Source of the DNA: Vagococcus allomyrinae
Lineage (GTDB): Bacteria > Bacillota > Bacilli > Lactobacillales > Vagococcaceae
DNA length: 64,000 nucleotides
Assembly: GCF_017829975.1 (NCBI RefSeq)
Contig: NZ_JAEEGA010000002.1
Span: 48,357 to 112,356 of the forward strand
Reading direction: 5' to 3'
Shown: positions 10,139 to 19,658 of the stretch, in pieces
Numbering within the stretch: position 1 is the first letter of the stretch
Layout: the number at the start of each line of letters is the position of its first letter
The notes under the pieces: generated by a model
Databases searched by the model: none
Told to the model about the DNA's origin: nothing
The model's input: only the letters and a program-made list of their open reading frames with translations
Made by a program: the position numbers and the translations under genes

Positions 10139-10168
10139 AGTAATGCCTGATCGAATCAGTGACAATCC
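10139..10168 (-). promoter_or_regulatory. RAT (ribonucleic antiterminator) upstream of bglP
   Basis: On the minus strand the segment begins GGATTGTCACTGATTCGATC and continues AGGCATTAC. This is the canonical LicT/BglG-bound hairpin, with its two asymmetric internal loops. When LicT is active it should stabilise this hairpin and let transcription pass the terminator at 10084-10127. Confidence 0.88.
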
Positions 10169-10188
10169 AAATCGTGAATTGAGTGTAT

Positions 10189-11034
10189 TTAGTTGTCTTC
10201 AGAGGTTAAGCGTCGCACATGGACGGTTAAATAAAGTTTCTCGTCTGAGGTTAACTGCCAGCCCTCTTTGAGATAAAGAAACTCTTCAATTTTATCCGCC
10301 ATGCGATAGGCCTCTGGGTATTTCATTTGAAACATGTCAATTAGCTCTTGGTCGATTGAATTCTCGGCAAACATATGATTATTCATTTTGCGTAAAATAA
10401 AATAACGTAAATGGCTAATAAATTTGCTGTAGTTAAACGAATCTTCATCTAAATTCACCTGAAACTGATACTCAACCAACGTGATGATCTTTTTAATCAG
10501 TTTAGTCATTTTTAATGTATCCCGCAAGCTGCTATATTCCGTGTTGGCATTAACAAAATGATTCGTAATAAAACTGATTTCCGCACTGTCCAGTTCAATG
10601 CCGAACTCTTCTTTGATCAGAGCCAAACTTTCAATGGCTACCTCATACTCTTTGGGAAACAATTTTTTGAGTTCCCACTGATTCAACGGAGCATAATCGA
10701 TGCCTTCTTGTTGTCGTTTGATGCCATAAGCTAAATGATCCGCCAAAATTAAGTAATGGGTATTATCAAATTGAATTCCCAACCTTGCTTCTGCGTACTG
10801 ACTGACCTTCGTTGTAATATCGACAATATTCGAATTCATCTGAGTTAAAATTGCCAAGGAACCAGCACTTTCGCCACCATCTTCGGCTTTGAACATGCGA
10901 TCAATCAAGCTCTCGTCAACTAAAGCACCAGGCTCTGATTGAAAGCCAATCCCTTTGCCAATAACCACATAATCAACGCCTTTATCGTCACGGGTAAACG
11001 CCACATTGTTATTAATTTTTTTAATGAACTCCAC
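10189..11034 (-). CDS. licT: BglG-family transcription antiterminator LicT
   Basis: This 281-aa RNA-binding antiterminator has a CAT domain (EFIKKINNNVAFTRDDKGVD, then YVVIGKGIGFQ, residues 1-55) followed by two PRD domains with conserved histidines (for example LADHLAYGIKRQ and ITNHFVNA; second PRD with TVHVRRL). PTS-dependent phosphorylation of these histidines sets its activity. I place the start at the GTG at 11034, 9 nt after AAGGGGAAGGGG. The open frame extends 36 codons further upstream, but that part lies over the RAT/terminator leader and has no family similarity. It heads the licT-bglP-bglA operon and likely controls its own synthesis. Confidence 0.93.
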   Translation of the reverse strand: MEFIKKINNNVAFTRDDKGVDYVVIGKGIGFQSEPGALVDESLIDRMFKAEDGGESAGSLAILTQMNSNIVDITTKVSQYAEARLGIQFDNTHYLILADHLAYGIKRQQEGIDYAPLNQWELKKLFPKEYEVAIESLALIKEEFGIELDSAEISFITNHFVNANTEYSSLRDTLKMTKLIKKIITLVEYQFQVNLDEDSFNYSKFISHLRYFILRKMNNHMFAENSIDQELIDMFQMKYPEAYRMADKIEEFLYLKEGWQLTSDEKLYLTVHVRRLTSEDN

Positions 11035-11075
11035 GCTACGTTTCCCCTTCCCCTTAACTGGATGCTCCTTAACAC

Positions 11076-11125
11076 AAAAAATCCCTCTTTTAATTGCACC
11101 AAACAAGACCTCCCTAAAAGAAGCT
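11076..11125 (-). terminator. Conditional terminator in the licT leader
   Basis: On the minus strand CTTCTTTTA pairs with TAAAAGAGG across a loop of about 23 nt, followed by GATTTTTTG. It lies between the first RAT and the licT GTG, so licT expression is probably autoregulated by antitermination. Confidence 0.65.
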
Positions 11126-11151
11126 GTTGTCCAGTTATGCAATCAAAACAG

Positions 11152-11180
11152 GTAATGCCTGATCGAGTCAGTGACAATCC
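11152..11180 (-). promoter_or_regulatory. RAT element in the licT leader
   Basis: On the minus strand the segment begins GGATTGTCACTGACTCGATC and continues AGGCATTACC. It matches the LicT target hairpin and is nearly identical to the copy before bglP. It starts about 30 nt after the predicted transcription start. Confidence 0.9.
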
Positions 11181-11207
11181 GTCTGATATATCTCTTATTC
11201 AAGGACT

Positions 11208-11236
11208 ATATTATCATCAAATGAAAGCACTGTCAA
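11208..11236 (-). promoter_or_regulatory. Consensus sigma-A promoter of the licT-bgl operon with overlapping cre
   Basis: TTGACA (11236-11231) and TAATAT (11213-11208) are spaced by exactly 17 bp on the minus strand. A near-palindromic cre, TGAAAGCACTGTCA (11222-11235), covers the -35 and spacer. CcpA binding there should exclude RNA polymerase when preferred sugars are present. Confidence 0.85.
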
Positions 11237-11348
11237 CAATAATTTCGTTTTAACCCAGTTTTATGCACAGAGTAATGAATATTTAAGAGAAGAACAGATC
11301 TTAGAATAAAAATCTACTCAGATTCTTAAACTCTATATTTATGAAAAT

Positions 11349-11377
11349 TAAAAAGGAGGGACATCACTGTCCTCTCC
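11349..11377 (-). terminator. Terminator of the hisS-aspS operon
   Basis: GGAGGGAC (11355-11362) pairs with GTCCTCTCC (11369-11377). On the minus strand the stem is followed by TTTTTAATTTT. It lies about 12 bp past the aspS stop. Confidence 0.8.
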
Positions 11378-11388
11378 TCTAGCGCCTC

Positions 11389-13155
11389 TTAATCTTCAAT
11401 TGTCACGTTTAAACTCAATTCAAACAGCTGAGCAGGTGACACTTTCCCTGGTGCCTCATTCATCGGATCAATAGCACGATTGTTCTTAGGGAAGGCAATA
11501 ACTTCACGAATGTTCTCCTCTTCAGCTAACAACATTGCCAGACGATCCAAGCCCAAAGCGATTCCGCCATGAGGTGGGAATCCGTACTCCAAAGCATCTA
11601 ATAGGAAACCAAATTGTTCCACTGCCGCTTCTTTTGTAAAGCCAAGAACTTCAAACATTTTTTCTTGAATTTCCCGCTTGTGAATTCTCGTTGAACCACC
11701 GCCTAGTTCATACCCATTTAAGACAATGTCATAGGCTTCTGCATAGACTTTCTCTGGCGCCGTATCCATTAATGGCAAGTCGCTTTCTTTCGGCATCGTG
11801 AACGGATGGTGAGCAGAGGTATAACGTTTCGCTTCCTCATCGTATTCCAGTAAGGGCCAGTCAACGACCCACAAGAAGTTATATTTAGACTCATCGATCA
11901 ATTGCAACTCTTTGCCCAAACGATTGCGCAAAGCTCCTAATGAAGCCGCCACAACTTCTGCTTTATCTGCAGCAAACATGATGATATCGCCAACTTCTGC
12001 CCCAACTTTAGCCACTAAGTCTGCTTCAATTTCCGTTAAAAATTTAGCGATTGGCCCTTTTAGACCATCTGTTTCCACTTTTAACCAAGCCAACCCTTTA
12101 GCCCCATACTGACCAACAAAGGTTCCCAAGTTATCCATGTCTTTACGCGAATACTTATCAGCAGCCCCTTTTGCCACAATCGCTTTAACTTGACCGCCCG
12201 CTTGTAAAGCCATTTGGAACACTTTAAACTCAACATCTTTGACTACATCAGCTAAATCAATTAATTCCATCCCAAAACGAGTATCAGGTTTATCATTCCC
12301 AAAACGCGCCATAGACTCATCGTAAGTAATTTGTGGAAATGGTGTCGGAATCTCAATTCCTTTGACTTCCTTCATCACCTTAACCAACATTTTTTCCGTA
12401 TAAGCTTGAATCTCTGCTGGTGATAAGAATGACGTTTCAATATCAATTTGAGTAAATTCTGGTTGACGATCACCACGTAAATCCTCATCACGGAAGCAAC
12501 GAACAATTTGGTAATAACGGTCAAAACCAGCCGCCATCAACAATTGTTTAGTGATTTGTGGTGATTGAGGTAACGCATAAAAATGCCCCCCTTGAATACG
12601 TGATGGAACCAAATAATCCCGGGCCCCTTCAGGTGTCGATTTATTTAAGTAAGGGGTCTCCACATCGATAAAATCATGATCATCTAAGAAATGACGCACC
12701 GTCTTCGTCACATCATGACGCAAACGCATGTTAGCCAGCATTTCTGGACGACGTAAATCTAAATAGCGATACTTCAAACGCAACTCTTCATTACTCGGTG
12801 TACCGTCTTCTATGCCAAATGGCACGGTTTTAGAGCTATTCAAAATGTTAATCTCAGTGGCCATGATTTCAAATTCGCCGGTTTTCATTTTAGGATTAAT
12901 GGCTTCTGGATCACGGTTGATGACTTCACCCGTAATTTCGATGACATACTCCGTCCGACATTTATCCGCTATTTCCCAAGCAGAACGTGATTTTTCCGGG
13001 TTAAACACCACTTGAGCAAACCCTTCACGATCTCGTAGATCAATAAAAATCACGCCACCGTGGTCACGGCGCTTGCGGACCCAGCCTTTAAGAGTGACGA
13101 CCTGACCCAAGTCTTCTTTGGAGATTTCACCACAATACTTTGTTCTTTTTGCCAT
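11389..13155 (-). CDS. aspS: Aspartyl-tRNA synthetase
   Basis: This 588-aa class II synthetase charges tRNA-Asp. An N-terminal OB-fold anticodon-binding domain (1-105, with [20 protein letters not shown]) is followed by the catalytic core and a bacterial-type insertion. Motif 2 is [18 protein letters not shown] and motif 3 is [14 protein letters not shown] prefer the ATG at 13155 ([10 protein letters not shown]) because GAAGGGAAG lies 8 nt before it; an ATG six codons upstream has no comparable site. It follows hisS by 33 bp and shares the T-box-controlled transcript. Confidence 0.97.
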   Translation of the reverse strand: MAKRTKYCGEISKEDLGQVVTLKGWVRKRRDHGGVIFIDLRDREGFAQVVFNPEKSRSAWEIADKCRTEYVIEITGEVINRDPEAINPKMKTGEFEIMATEINILNSSKTVPFGIEDGTPSNEELRLKYRYLDLRRPEMLANMRLRHDVTKTVRHFLDDHDFIDVETPYLNKSTPEGARDYLVPSRIQGGHFYALPQSPQITKQLLMAAGFDRYYQIVRCFRDEDLRGDRQPEFTQIDIETSFLSPAEIQAYTEKMLVKVMKEVKGIEIPTPFPQITYDESMARFGNDKPDTRFGMELIDLADVVKDVEFKVFQMALQAGGQVKAIVAKGAADKYSRKDMDNLGTFVGQYGAKGLAWLKVETDGLKGPIAKFLTEIEADLVAKVGAEVGDIIMFAADKAEVVAASLGALRNRLGKELQLIDESKYNFLWVVDWPLLEYDEEAKRYTSAHHPFTMPKESDLPLMDTAPEKVYAEAYDIVLNGYELGGGSTRIHKREIQEKMFEVLGFTKEAAVEQFGFLLDALEYGFPPHGGIALGLDRLAMLLAEEENIREVIAFPKNNRAIDPMNEAPGKVSPAQLFELSLNVTIED

Positions 13156-13188
13156 TGTATTTCTTCCCTTCATTCAACAATTTCTGGT

Positions 13189-14481
13189 TTAGACTTCAGT
13201 TAATTCATCGTAAATTTCTGCAAATCGCGTATAGATGTCCTCTAAGAGAACCGTTTTTTCTTTCCTTGTTTCCATCTGCTTAACGTTGACCGTCCCCTCA
13301 GCCAGTTCCGTTTCACCAATAGTTAACACCAATCTGGCATTTAGTTTATTGGCGGACTTGAACTGCGCTTTCGCCTTGCGATTTAAGAAATCCCGTTCTG
13401 CAGAAAACCCTGCCTGACGAATGCTTTGAACTAACTTTAAGGCTTCGATATTCGTGGTTTCGCCTAATCCCACAACATAAGCGTCAATTTGATTCAACAT
13501 AGGAATCGCTGCACCTTCAGCTTCGATGGTAATAATCGCTCGCTCAATCCCTAAAGCAAACCCAAAACCAGCTGTTTCTGGACCACCTAAATCGGCAACC
13601 AAACCATCGTAACGGCCACCTGCACAAATCGTCGTGATGGCACCACCAAACCCAGGTGCTTCACTCATGATTTCAAAGATCGTGTGATTATAATAATCCA
13701 ACCCACGAACCATTCGGTGATCAATCTCAAAGTCCACCTCAAGAGCCGTCAGCATGTCTTTTACTTGATTGAAGAAGGCCGCTGACTCCTCCCCTAGATA
13801 ATCCAAAATAGATGGGGCATTTTCGACAATCACTTTGTCCTTTTGATCTTTACTATCCAATACCCTTAGAGGATTATTGTGAAGACGCGTTTGAGAATCC
13901 TTACTCAATTCATCAAAGTGTGGTTCCAAATAATCGATGAGGGCTTGGCGATAAACCTGACGATCTTCACGCGAACCCAATGAATTAATAACCAAACGAA
14001 TATGATTAACCCCTAACTGTTGGTAATAATCCATGGCCATCATCATCGTTTCCACATCTGTAGCAGGATTAGTACTACCAAAAACCTCTACGCCAATTTG
14101 GTGAAATTGACGAAAACGGCCTGCTTGCGGACGCTCATAGCGAAACATCGGCCCCATATAATAAGTCTTATAAGGCTTTTGGAACTCTGGTCCAAACAAC
14201 TTATTTTCCACAAATGACCGCACAACCGGTGCCGTGCCTTCTGGTCTTAAGGTGATGTGACGGTCCCCCTTATCATAAAAGTCATACATTTCTTTGGACA
14301 CAATATCTGTTGTATCGCCGACACTACGAGAAATTACTTCGTAATGCTCAAAAATAGGTGTGCGAATTTCATGAAATTCGTAATCCTTAAAAAGTAAGCG
14401 AGCTGTTTCTTCAACGAACTGCCACTTTTCTGATTCTCCTGGTAAAATATCGGCCGTGCCTTTTGGTTTTTGATAAGCCAT
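13189..14481 (-). CDS. hisS: Histidyl-tRNA synthetase
   Basis: This 430-aa class II synthetase charges tRNA-His. Motif 2 lies around [18 protein letters not shown] and the His-A signature around [14 protein letters not shown]. The C-terminal anticodon-binding domain covers about 330-420. Full length. The start ATG at 14481 follows GAGGGG. It is the first gene of hisS-aspS and sits 83 bp after the terminator/antiterminator region of a T-box leader, so expression should rise when the cognate tRNA is uncharged. Confidence 0.97.
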   Translation of the reverse strand: MAYQKPKGTADILPGESEKWQFVEETARLLFKDYEFHEIRTPIFEHYEVISRSVGDTTDIVSKEMYDFYDKGDRHITLRPEGTAPVVRSFVENKLFGPEFQKPYKTYYMGPMFRYERPQAGRFRQFHQIGVEVFGSTNPATDVETMMMAMDYYQQLGVNHIRLVINSLGSREDRQVYRQALIDYLEPHFDELSKDSQTRLHNNPLRVLDSKDQKDKVIVENAPSILDYLGEESAAFFNQVKDMLTALEVDFEIDHRMVRGLDYYNHTIFEIMSEAPGFGGAITTICAGGRYDGLVADLGGPETAGFGFALGIERAIITIEAEGAAIPMLNQIDAYVVGLGETTNIEALKLVQSIRQAGFSAERDFLNRKAKAQFKSANKLNARLVLTIGETELAEGTVNVKQMETRKEKTVLLEDIYTRFAEIYDELTEV

Positions 14482-14563
14482 TGATAAGTCCCCTCTCTTT
14501 TTGATTAATGAGTTAATTCAATTACTGCTACATCTACGGGCCTCGCTTTATAACTAAACCGAA

Positions 14564-14800
14564 AAAAAGCCCCTGTTTATATTTAATAAACAAGGACGAA
14601 TGTCTTCACACGTGGTACCACCTAGATTGAAAGATTGCTCTTTCCACTTTAACGATTAACGCTCGTAACGGAATAGCTTTGCACTATTCATCTCCAGAGT
14701 GTCCTTCACTGTTCTCTTTTTAGACTTATTTTCAGCCACGATAAGTCTCTCTGAGTTAAAAAGAAAAAGCTACTGTCTCTATCATTGATTTCTTATGTAT
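14564..14800 (-). promoter_or_regulatory. T-box leader controlling hisS-aspS
   Basis: The T-box sequence AGGTGGTACCACGTG lies at 14623-14609 on the minus strand. It is followed by the terminator hairpin CCTTGTTTAT/ATAAACAGGGG and T7 (about 14564-14596). Upstream, Stem I contains the apical element GACTTAT-CGTGGCTGAAA-ATAAGTC. Its 3' side carries GAAGGACACTCTGGAG, which lines up with the specifier region of known glycyl T-boxes and puts GAC (Asp, 14703-14701) in the specifier place. The next two bases complete CAC (His) in an overlapping register. Confidence 0.92.
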
Positions 14801-14841
14801 TACTAACTAACTTACTAGAAAGCTGGAGAAAAGTCAAGGAA

Positions 14842-17800
14842 TTATTCGATATAATGATTTTGGTTGCGTTTTAACCACATACCCCCTGCCCAAATTGCCA
14901 CGATTCCACCGATAAAGCTGATTCCTGCCACTAATTTTCCGCCTGTTTTAGGTAACGTATCTTTAGGGGCTGCTTTTCCTTGGGGGACATCAGTTGAATC
15001 TGTTGTCGATTCAATGGTTGCCAGCGACTCACTAGTACTTTGACTAGTTGAATCCGTCGTGCTCGTTGGCTCTTCTAATGTTTCATGGTAGACAGTCACT
15101 GAAACAGGTCCTACTGTCCTCTGGCCTTCGTCTGGCTGAGCGCCTTCATTAGACAGAACCTTTATCATTTTCAGCACGTCAAATGCCGACACATCAAGCT
15201 CATTCTCTTGCGCATTTAAAACCACCACATAACGATTTTTAGCATCTCCTAATTCATATGCCACAACCTGATCCTGTTGTTTTAATACTTTGGTATGTCT
15301 TTCGATCTGATCATAGCTCGTCATTCTGAATAAGGGCTCGCTTTTTCTTAAAGCAATTAGCTGTTTGACAAAAGACACACTTGCCTGATTCTCATAAGCT
15401 AAATGCCAATCGAACTGATTGACACTATCAGGCGAATTATAGCTATTTTCATTGCCGCCTTTCGTTCGCATAAATTCTTGGCCAGCATGAATAAATGGCA
15501 CACCTTGAGAAAGCAAGGGAATGCTCGTCGCTAGGGTATGACGTTTCGAGCGCAATTCTGGACTGTCATTTGGATTGGTTTCACTTAACTTATCAAATAA
15601 GGTTAAATTGTCGTGAGCTTCCACATATTGTATAACCTGTTGAGGACCACTATATTTGCCCACACTGGCGTCCAAACCTTGCCCACCTAGAATATTCGTC
15701 ATAAGCAACGCTTCCTGATCTGGCTTGCCATTGACAAATCCCGGTTCAATCCCATCAAAAACACTTCCCTTAACACCATCACGTAGTGAGTCATTAAAGT
15801 GGGCGATGCCTGGCATTTTAAAGGCATTTTTTTGAGTGGCTTTTAATTCTGGTGCCAACGGAGTATTCAAGTCCCAACCTTCTCCTAGAATAATAATCGA
15901 TGGATCAATCTTATCCAAAGCTTGACGAACCGCATTCATCGTCTCCACATCATGAATGCCCATCAAATCAAAACGGAACCCGTCTAATTGATAATTTTCC
16001 GCCCAATAGCTGACACTGTCAACGATATAACGGCGCATCATCGCCCGTTCTGACGCCGTGTCATTGCCAACACCTGTCCCATTGGCCAATTTGCCATCTG
16101 CTGTATAACGGAAATAATAGCCCGGTACTGTTTTCTGTAAAGCTTGTTGATTAACCGCATAAACATGGTTGTATACCACATCCATAATAACCCGTATGTT
16201 ATTATCATGCAGCCCTTGGATCATTTCCTTCATCTCTAAAATACGAGTCAACGGGTTGTAAGGATCCGTGCTGTAGGAACCCTCTGGCACGTTATAATTT
16301 TTCGGATCATAGCCCCAATTATACTGAGGGCTCGGATTGGTTTCATCCACAGAAGCATAATCATACATCGGCAGCAACTGAACGTGGGTCACGCCTAGTT
16401 GTTTGAGGTAGTCTAAACCCGTGACTTGCCCCTGTCCATTTTTAGTCCCCTCTTCAACCACGCCTAAAAATTTTCCTTTATGCTGAATACCACTGTCTTC
16501 CTGAATAGAAAAATCACGAACGTGGAGCTCATAAATAACCGCATCCGCTGGTTGACTAGGGGGCATTCTCTTAAGTTCCTGAGCCCTTACGGTTTGCGGA
16601 TCAACCACCACCGAGCGCTCCCCATTAGCAATAACGGCTTTTGCATAAGGATCGCTAGTAACTGTCGTTGTCCCATCCCCAAAGGTTAACCGATAGGCGT
16701 AGCTTAACCCTGCCTGATTACCGGACAACCTCAGTTCATGGGTCCCCTTTTCTTTTGGCAGCATCAGCCTGACTTGTTTTTCTTGACTATCTGGCTGACT
16801 GTCGACATATTCCACTAACTCGACCTTTTGAGCCGTTGGCGCCCATAAACGGAAAGTTGTTTCTTGCGCCTCGTAAAGAGCACCTAGTTCACCTGAATAG
16901 GCATAGGTCTCATCAAAAGCCGCTGTTCTCACAATCCCTCCAATGGTCACAGGCAGACTTGGCAGCCCTTCAATATTTAGCAGGTAGTTTTCGCCTAGAT
17001 TCAGTGACGTTGCCGTCGTTAGCCAAAAAGTTCGCTCATCTTCCTCATCTAAGCTAACCTCAAAATTAGTTCCGATCTCTGTCAATGACAGCTTTCCTTT
17101 AAGCCACTCCAAGTCCACGGGATGACTCATGGTCACTTTCACTTTATTCGTCTCTTCAATCGTTGCTTTTTTAATACTCATCTCTTTATTCGCAAAATAG
17201 GGGTTGTAATAAACCTTCTCATCCCCAGCTATTAACCAGACATCGGTCACCTCTTTTTCAGGTAAGACTCTTATTTTGCGATCCTCCTCACCATCTTTTT
17301 CAGCCCATGGATTGTCACCCACTGATTTTTTAACGATAAAATTGACATGACTAATGGGCTCTTCACTTACAGCCTCCAAACGGGTGACTTTGCCGTAGTT
17401 ATCACTCTGATCAAAGGCATGAACCAGCCCATCTTCTTGATTCACCCATGTCCATAACTCCCAGCCATCATAGCTGTCTGGTCGAAAATAATGAACCCTA
17501 ACCGCCGCACTCAATCGGTCATCTGCGAATCCGGCAGGTGGGCTTGTGAAGGTTTCTGGACTGCCACCGTTAATCCAAACTTCACCCATGCCAGTGCTTG
17601 TATCAATAAAACGGTCACCGCCATCCTGAGCTTCCCAAGAGCCTTTCTGCTTCACAATAATCCCGACTTTTTGATGAGCCCCAGGTACTTTCAAGACTGC
17701 CACCTGGCCAAACTTATCAGTCGAGGTGAACGCAAGCTCCTGTCCTTCCCCTTCTTCCGGCCAAACCCATAAAGCCCATTGTCGTTCCTCAGATGAACGA

Positions 17801-17925
17801 TAATGAACCACAATGGTTGTTTCCTCCACCGAGATTTCTTCGCCACTAACACTCACATTCCAACCAATCAAACCGACCAACAATAACATTATTCCCCAAC
17901 GAAGTTGCCTTAACCTTTTTTTCAC
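14842..17925 (-). CDS. pulA: Cell-wall anchored type I pullulanase
   Basis: This surface enzyme of about 1027 aa cleaves alpha-1,6 branches of pullulan, starch or glycogen. A signal peptide (RQLRWGIMLLLVGLIGW) is followed by tandem N-terminal starch-binding PUD/CBM41-like modules, a CBM48 region (AYSGELGALYEAQETTFRLW) and a GH13 barrel. The type I signature is YNWGYDP. Catalytic regions are FRFDLMGIHD (nucleophile Asp), IILGEGWD (acid Glu) and EAHDN. A Ser/Thr-rich linker leads to the sortase motif LPKTGG, a hydrophobic helix and a basic tail. The GTG at 17925 is placed 8 nt after AGGAGAGG. Single gene with its own regulated promoter. Confidence 0.94.
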   Translation of the reverse strand: MKKRLRQLRWGIMLLLVGLIGWNVSVSGEEISVEETTIVVHYRSSEERQWALWVWPEEGEGQELAFTSTDKFGQVAVLKVPGAHQKVGIIVKQKGSWEAQDGGDRFIDTSTGMGEVWINGGSPETFTSPPAGFADDRLSAAVRVHYFRPDSYDGWELWTWVNQEDGLVHAFDQSDNYGKVTRLEAVSEEPISHVNFIVKKSVGDNPWAEKDGEEDRKIRVLPEKEVTDVWLIAGDEKVYYNPYFANKEMSIKKATIEETNKVKVTMSHPVDLEWLKGKLSLTEIGTNFEVSLDEEDERTFWLTTATSLNLGENYLLNIEGLPSLPVTIGGIVRTAAFDETYAYSGELGALYEAQETTFRLWAPTAQKVELVEYVDSQPDSQEKQVRLMLPKEKGTHELRLSGNQAGLSYAYRLTFGDGTTTVTSDPYAKAVIANGERSVVVDPQTVRAQELKRMPPSQPADAVIYELHVRDFSIQEDSGIQHKGKFLGVVEEGTKNGQGQVTGLDYLKQLGVTHVQLLPMYDYASVDETNPSPQYNWGYDPKNYNVPEGSYSTDPYNPLTRILEMKEMIQGLHDNNIRVIMDVVYNHVYAVNQQALQKTVPGYYFRYTADGKLANGTGVGNDTASERAMMRRYIVDSVSYWAENYQLDGFRFDLMGIHDVETMNAVRQALDKIDPSIIILGEGWDLNTPLAPELKATQKNAFKMPGIAHFNDSLRDGVKGSVFDGIEPGFVNGKPDQEALLMTNILGGQGLDASVGKYSGPQQVIQYVEAHDNLTLFDKLSETNPNDSPELRSKRHTLATSIPLLSQGVPFIHAGQEFMRTKGGNENSYNSPDSVNQFDWHLAYENQASVSFVKQLIALRKSEPLFRMTSYDQIERHTKVLKQQDQVVAYELGDAKNRYVVVLNAQENELDVSAFDVLKMIKVLSNEGAQPDEGQRTVGPVSVTVYHETLEEPTSTTDSTSQSTSESLATIESTTDSTDVPQGKAAPKDTLPKTGGKLVAGISFIGGIVAIWAGGMWLKRNQNHYIE

Positions 17926-17943
17926 CAATGACACCTCTCCTTT

Positions 17944-17957
17944 TTAAAGCGTTACCA
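17944..17957. promoter_or_regulatory. cre-like site downstream of the pulA -10
   Basis: On the minus strand TGGTAACGCTTTAA starts about 2 bp after TATAAT. It keeps the TG, the central AACGCTT and its spacing, but not the final CA, so it is a moderate CcpA site match. Its place at the transcription start fits catabolite repression of pullulanase. Confidence 0.5.
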
Positions 17958-17959
17958 CG

Positions 17960-17988
17960 ATTATACATAAGGCGATATAGTTAAACAA
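17960..17988 (-). promoter_or_regulatory. Sigma-A promoter of pulA
   Basis: TTGTTT (17988-17983) and TATAAT (17965-17960) are spaced by 17 bp on the minus strand, 35 bp before the pulA start codon. Confidence 0.75.
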
Positions 17989-17990
17989 CT

Positions 17991-18004
17991 TGTTACCGGT
18001 AACA
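17991..18004. promoter_or_regulatory. Perfect palindromic operator TGTTACCGGTAACA
   Basis: A perfect 14-bp palindrome sits 2 bp upstream of the pulA -35. Its central CG and half-site GTTAC resemble LacI/GalR-family (MalR-like) operators. Its position just upstream of the -35 allows either activation or repression. No LacI-family gene is in the window, so the regulator would act in trans. Confidence 0.65.
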
Positions 18005-18126
18005 GAAATTAGACATTTCACAAAAATCAGTCAGTTTGAAACACTTTCCTGTTCCCTTCAATTTGTTACAACTTGATGTTGTTTTAGTGACGATTCGCTT
18101 TAAGCTATTATATCTGCCTTAATTTT

Positions 18127-18135
18127 TGTTATAAT
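18127..18135 (+). promoter_or_regulatory. Extended -10 promoter of the amidase gene
   Basis: TGTTATAAT gives a TGn-extended -10 (TATAAT at 18130-18135), 66 bp before the TTG start of the amidase gene. No convincing -35 is seen. Confidence 0.5.
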
Positions 18136-18201
18136 GGATAAAGAATTTAAATGTGACAAAAGAATCAGCCTTCTGAAGATAAGTTAAGCGAGGACATTAT
18201 A

Positions 18202-19491
18202 TTGAATAAATATGTAACACTATTAAAAAAATATCAGCTCATTATTGTTAACGTGGCGATTATTATCATCGTCATCATTGCTTTTATGAGCTTTGGTAAA
18301 AATAAAGTCATAACCGTTTCAGCCATTGCCATGAATGTGCGAACTGGCCCTGGCATTGAAAATGAAATCTCTACCCAAGTGCAACGTGGCGATCAGCTAG
18401 TTGTGTTAAAAGAAGAAAAACAATGGTACCAAGTTCGTTTGGCAAGCCGCCGAACTGGTTGGGTCGCCAGCTGGCTCTTTGATGATAGTCAAGATAGCCC
18501 TGCCACCAACCAAGTGGCAACCGTCAATACTGCCGACACCAAGCTGAGAAAAGATCCTAATACTGAAGGAGAAGAAATTCAAAGCTTAAAAAAAGGCAAA
18601 GTAGTCACCATCACCTCCGAACAAAACGGCTGGTCGAATGTGACAGTCGGGAAAAAACATGGTTGGATTTTCTCTGAGCTCCTGACCCTTGGCGCCCCAT
18701 CAAAAAATGATAAAGACATCATTGACGCTGACCAACTTTTCGCTCGAGAAGAAGGGACCAAAGTACGTTCAACACCTTCTATTGATGGAGCAGTCATTGC
18801 AACGCTAAAAGCTGACGCCAAATTAAACTTCAAACAGCGAGATGGTCAATGGTATCAGGTCGAGACCGAAGACGGCCAATCCGGTTATGTAGCCAACTGG
18901 GTAGTCAGCTTTGAAGAACCGGGCAAAAACACCAAAAAAGCCAGTTCACTTGCTGAAACGACCATCGTCCTTGATCCTGGACATGGGGGCAGTGACGTTG
19001 GCGCCCAAAGCAATGACGAGACCATCTCAGAAAAAATTATTACCCTAGCGACTGCTCATTATGTCGAAGCAGCACTAAAAGAATTAGGCGCTAATGTGAT
19101 TCTCACCCGCGATGATGATTCCCTGGTCGAGCTGGGAGACATTGCCCTTATCAGCAATCGTAAACGAGCGGATGCTTTTATCAGCTTCCACTATGACTCA
19201 ACCGAAATCAGCAATGAAGCCTCTGGGTTTACTACATACTTCTATGATGACGGTGATAAAACTTTAGCTGAGACCCTTAATAAACACTTGGAAAAAGAAC
19301 TGCCACTACCTAATCGTGGCGTTGAAAAAGGCGATTATCAAGTCATTCGTGAAAACGAACGGCCGGCTATCTTGCTGGAATTAGGTTATATGAACAATGA
19401 CAATGATGCTCATACCTTTAAGACCAAAAAATTCCAAAGACAAGTAGCCACAGCTGTCACCAATGCTTTAGATGAATACTTTAGTAAATAA
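18202..19491 (+). CDS. N-acetylmuramoyl-L-alanine amidase with three SH3b domains
   Basis: This 429-aa extracytoplasmic autolysin is held by an N-terminal membrane helix (about 12-31). Three bacterial SH3 domains (about 40-85, 103-155 and 170-230) each have the MNVRTGPG/TKLRKDPN/TKVRSTPS start and a GWV or GYV ending. A C-terminal Amidase_3 zinc domain (about 250-425) shows VLDPGHGGSD (first Zn histidine), SFHYDS and ERPAILLELGYMNN (catalytic Glu). It cleaves the amide bond between MurNAc and L-Ala. The start is TTG at 18202 with GAGG 8 nt before it. It is transcribed away from pulA and stands alone. Confidence 0.9.
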   Translation: MNKYVTLLKKYQLIIVNVAIIIIVIIAFMSFGKNKVITVSAIAMNVRTGPGIENEISTQVQRGDQLVVLKEEKQWYQVRLASRRTGWVASWLFDDSQDSPATNQVATVNTADTKLRKDPNTEGEEIQSLKKGKVVTITSEQNGWSNVTVGKKHGWIFSELLTLGAPSKNDKDIIDADQLFAREEGTKVRSTPSIDGAVIATLKADAKLNFKQRDGQWYQVETEDGQSGYVANWVVSFEEPGKNTKKASSLAETTIVLDPGHGGSDVGAQSNDETISEKIITLATAHYVEAALKELGANVILTRDDDSLVELGDIALISNRKRADAFISFHYDSTEISNEASGFTTYFYDDGDKTLAETLNKHLEKELPLPNRGVEKGDYQVIRENERPAILLELGYMNNDNDAHTFKTKKFQRQVATAVTNALDEYFSK

Positions 19492-19496
19492 TCATC

Positions 19497-19536
19497 ATAA
19501 CCACCTAGTGACTTATTTTCGTCACTAGGTGGTTAT
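19497..19536 (+). terminator. 16-bp perfect stem-loop after the amidase gene
   Basis: ATAACCACCTAGTGAC (19497-19512) and its exact complement (19521-19536) enclose an 8-nt loop, 5 bp after the amidase stop. Neither strand has a T-run right after the stem. It may terminate poorly or act as an mRNA 3' stabiliser. Confidence 0.5.
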
Positions 19537-19658
19537 CTCAGATCAAGCCTGAAAATCAATTGGCTTAAAAATCGTCTTCTGGCTATTACTACAACACTTG
19601 TCAATAAGCAAAGGAAGTCCTTGTTTGACGCTTTTTACCGAATAGGTTTATCCTAAAT

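Noticed and set aside
11035-11142. N-terminal extension of LicT by 36 codons
   Set aside because: It would place coding sequence over the terminator and the region next to the RAT, and family members begin at the CAT domain; the GTG at 11034 has a strong ribosome binding site.
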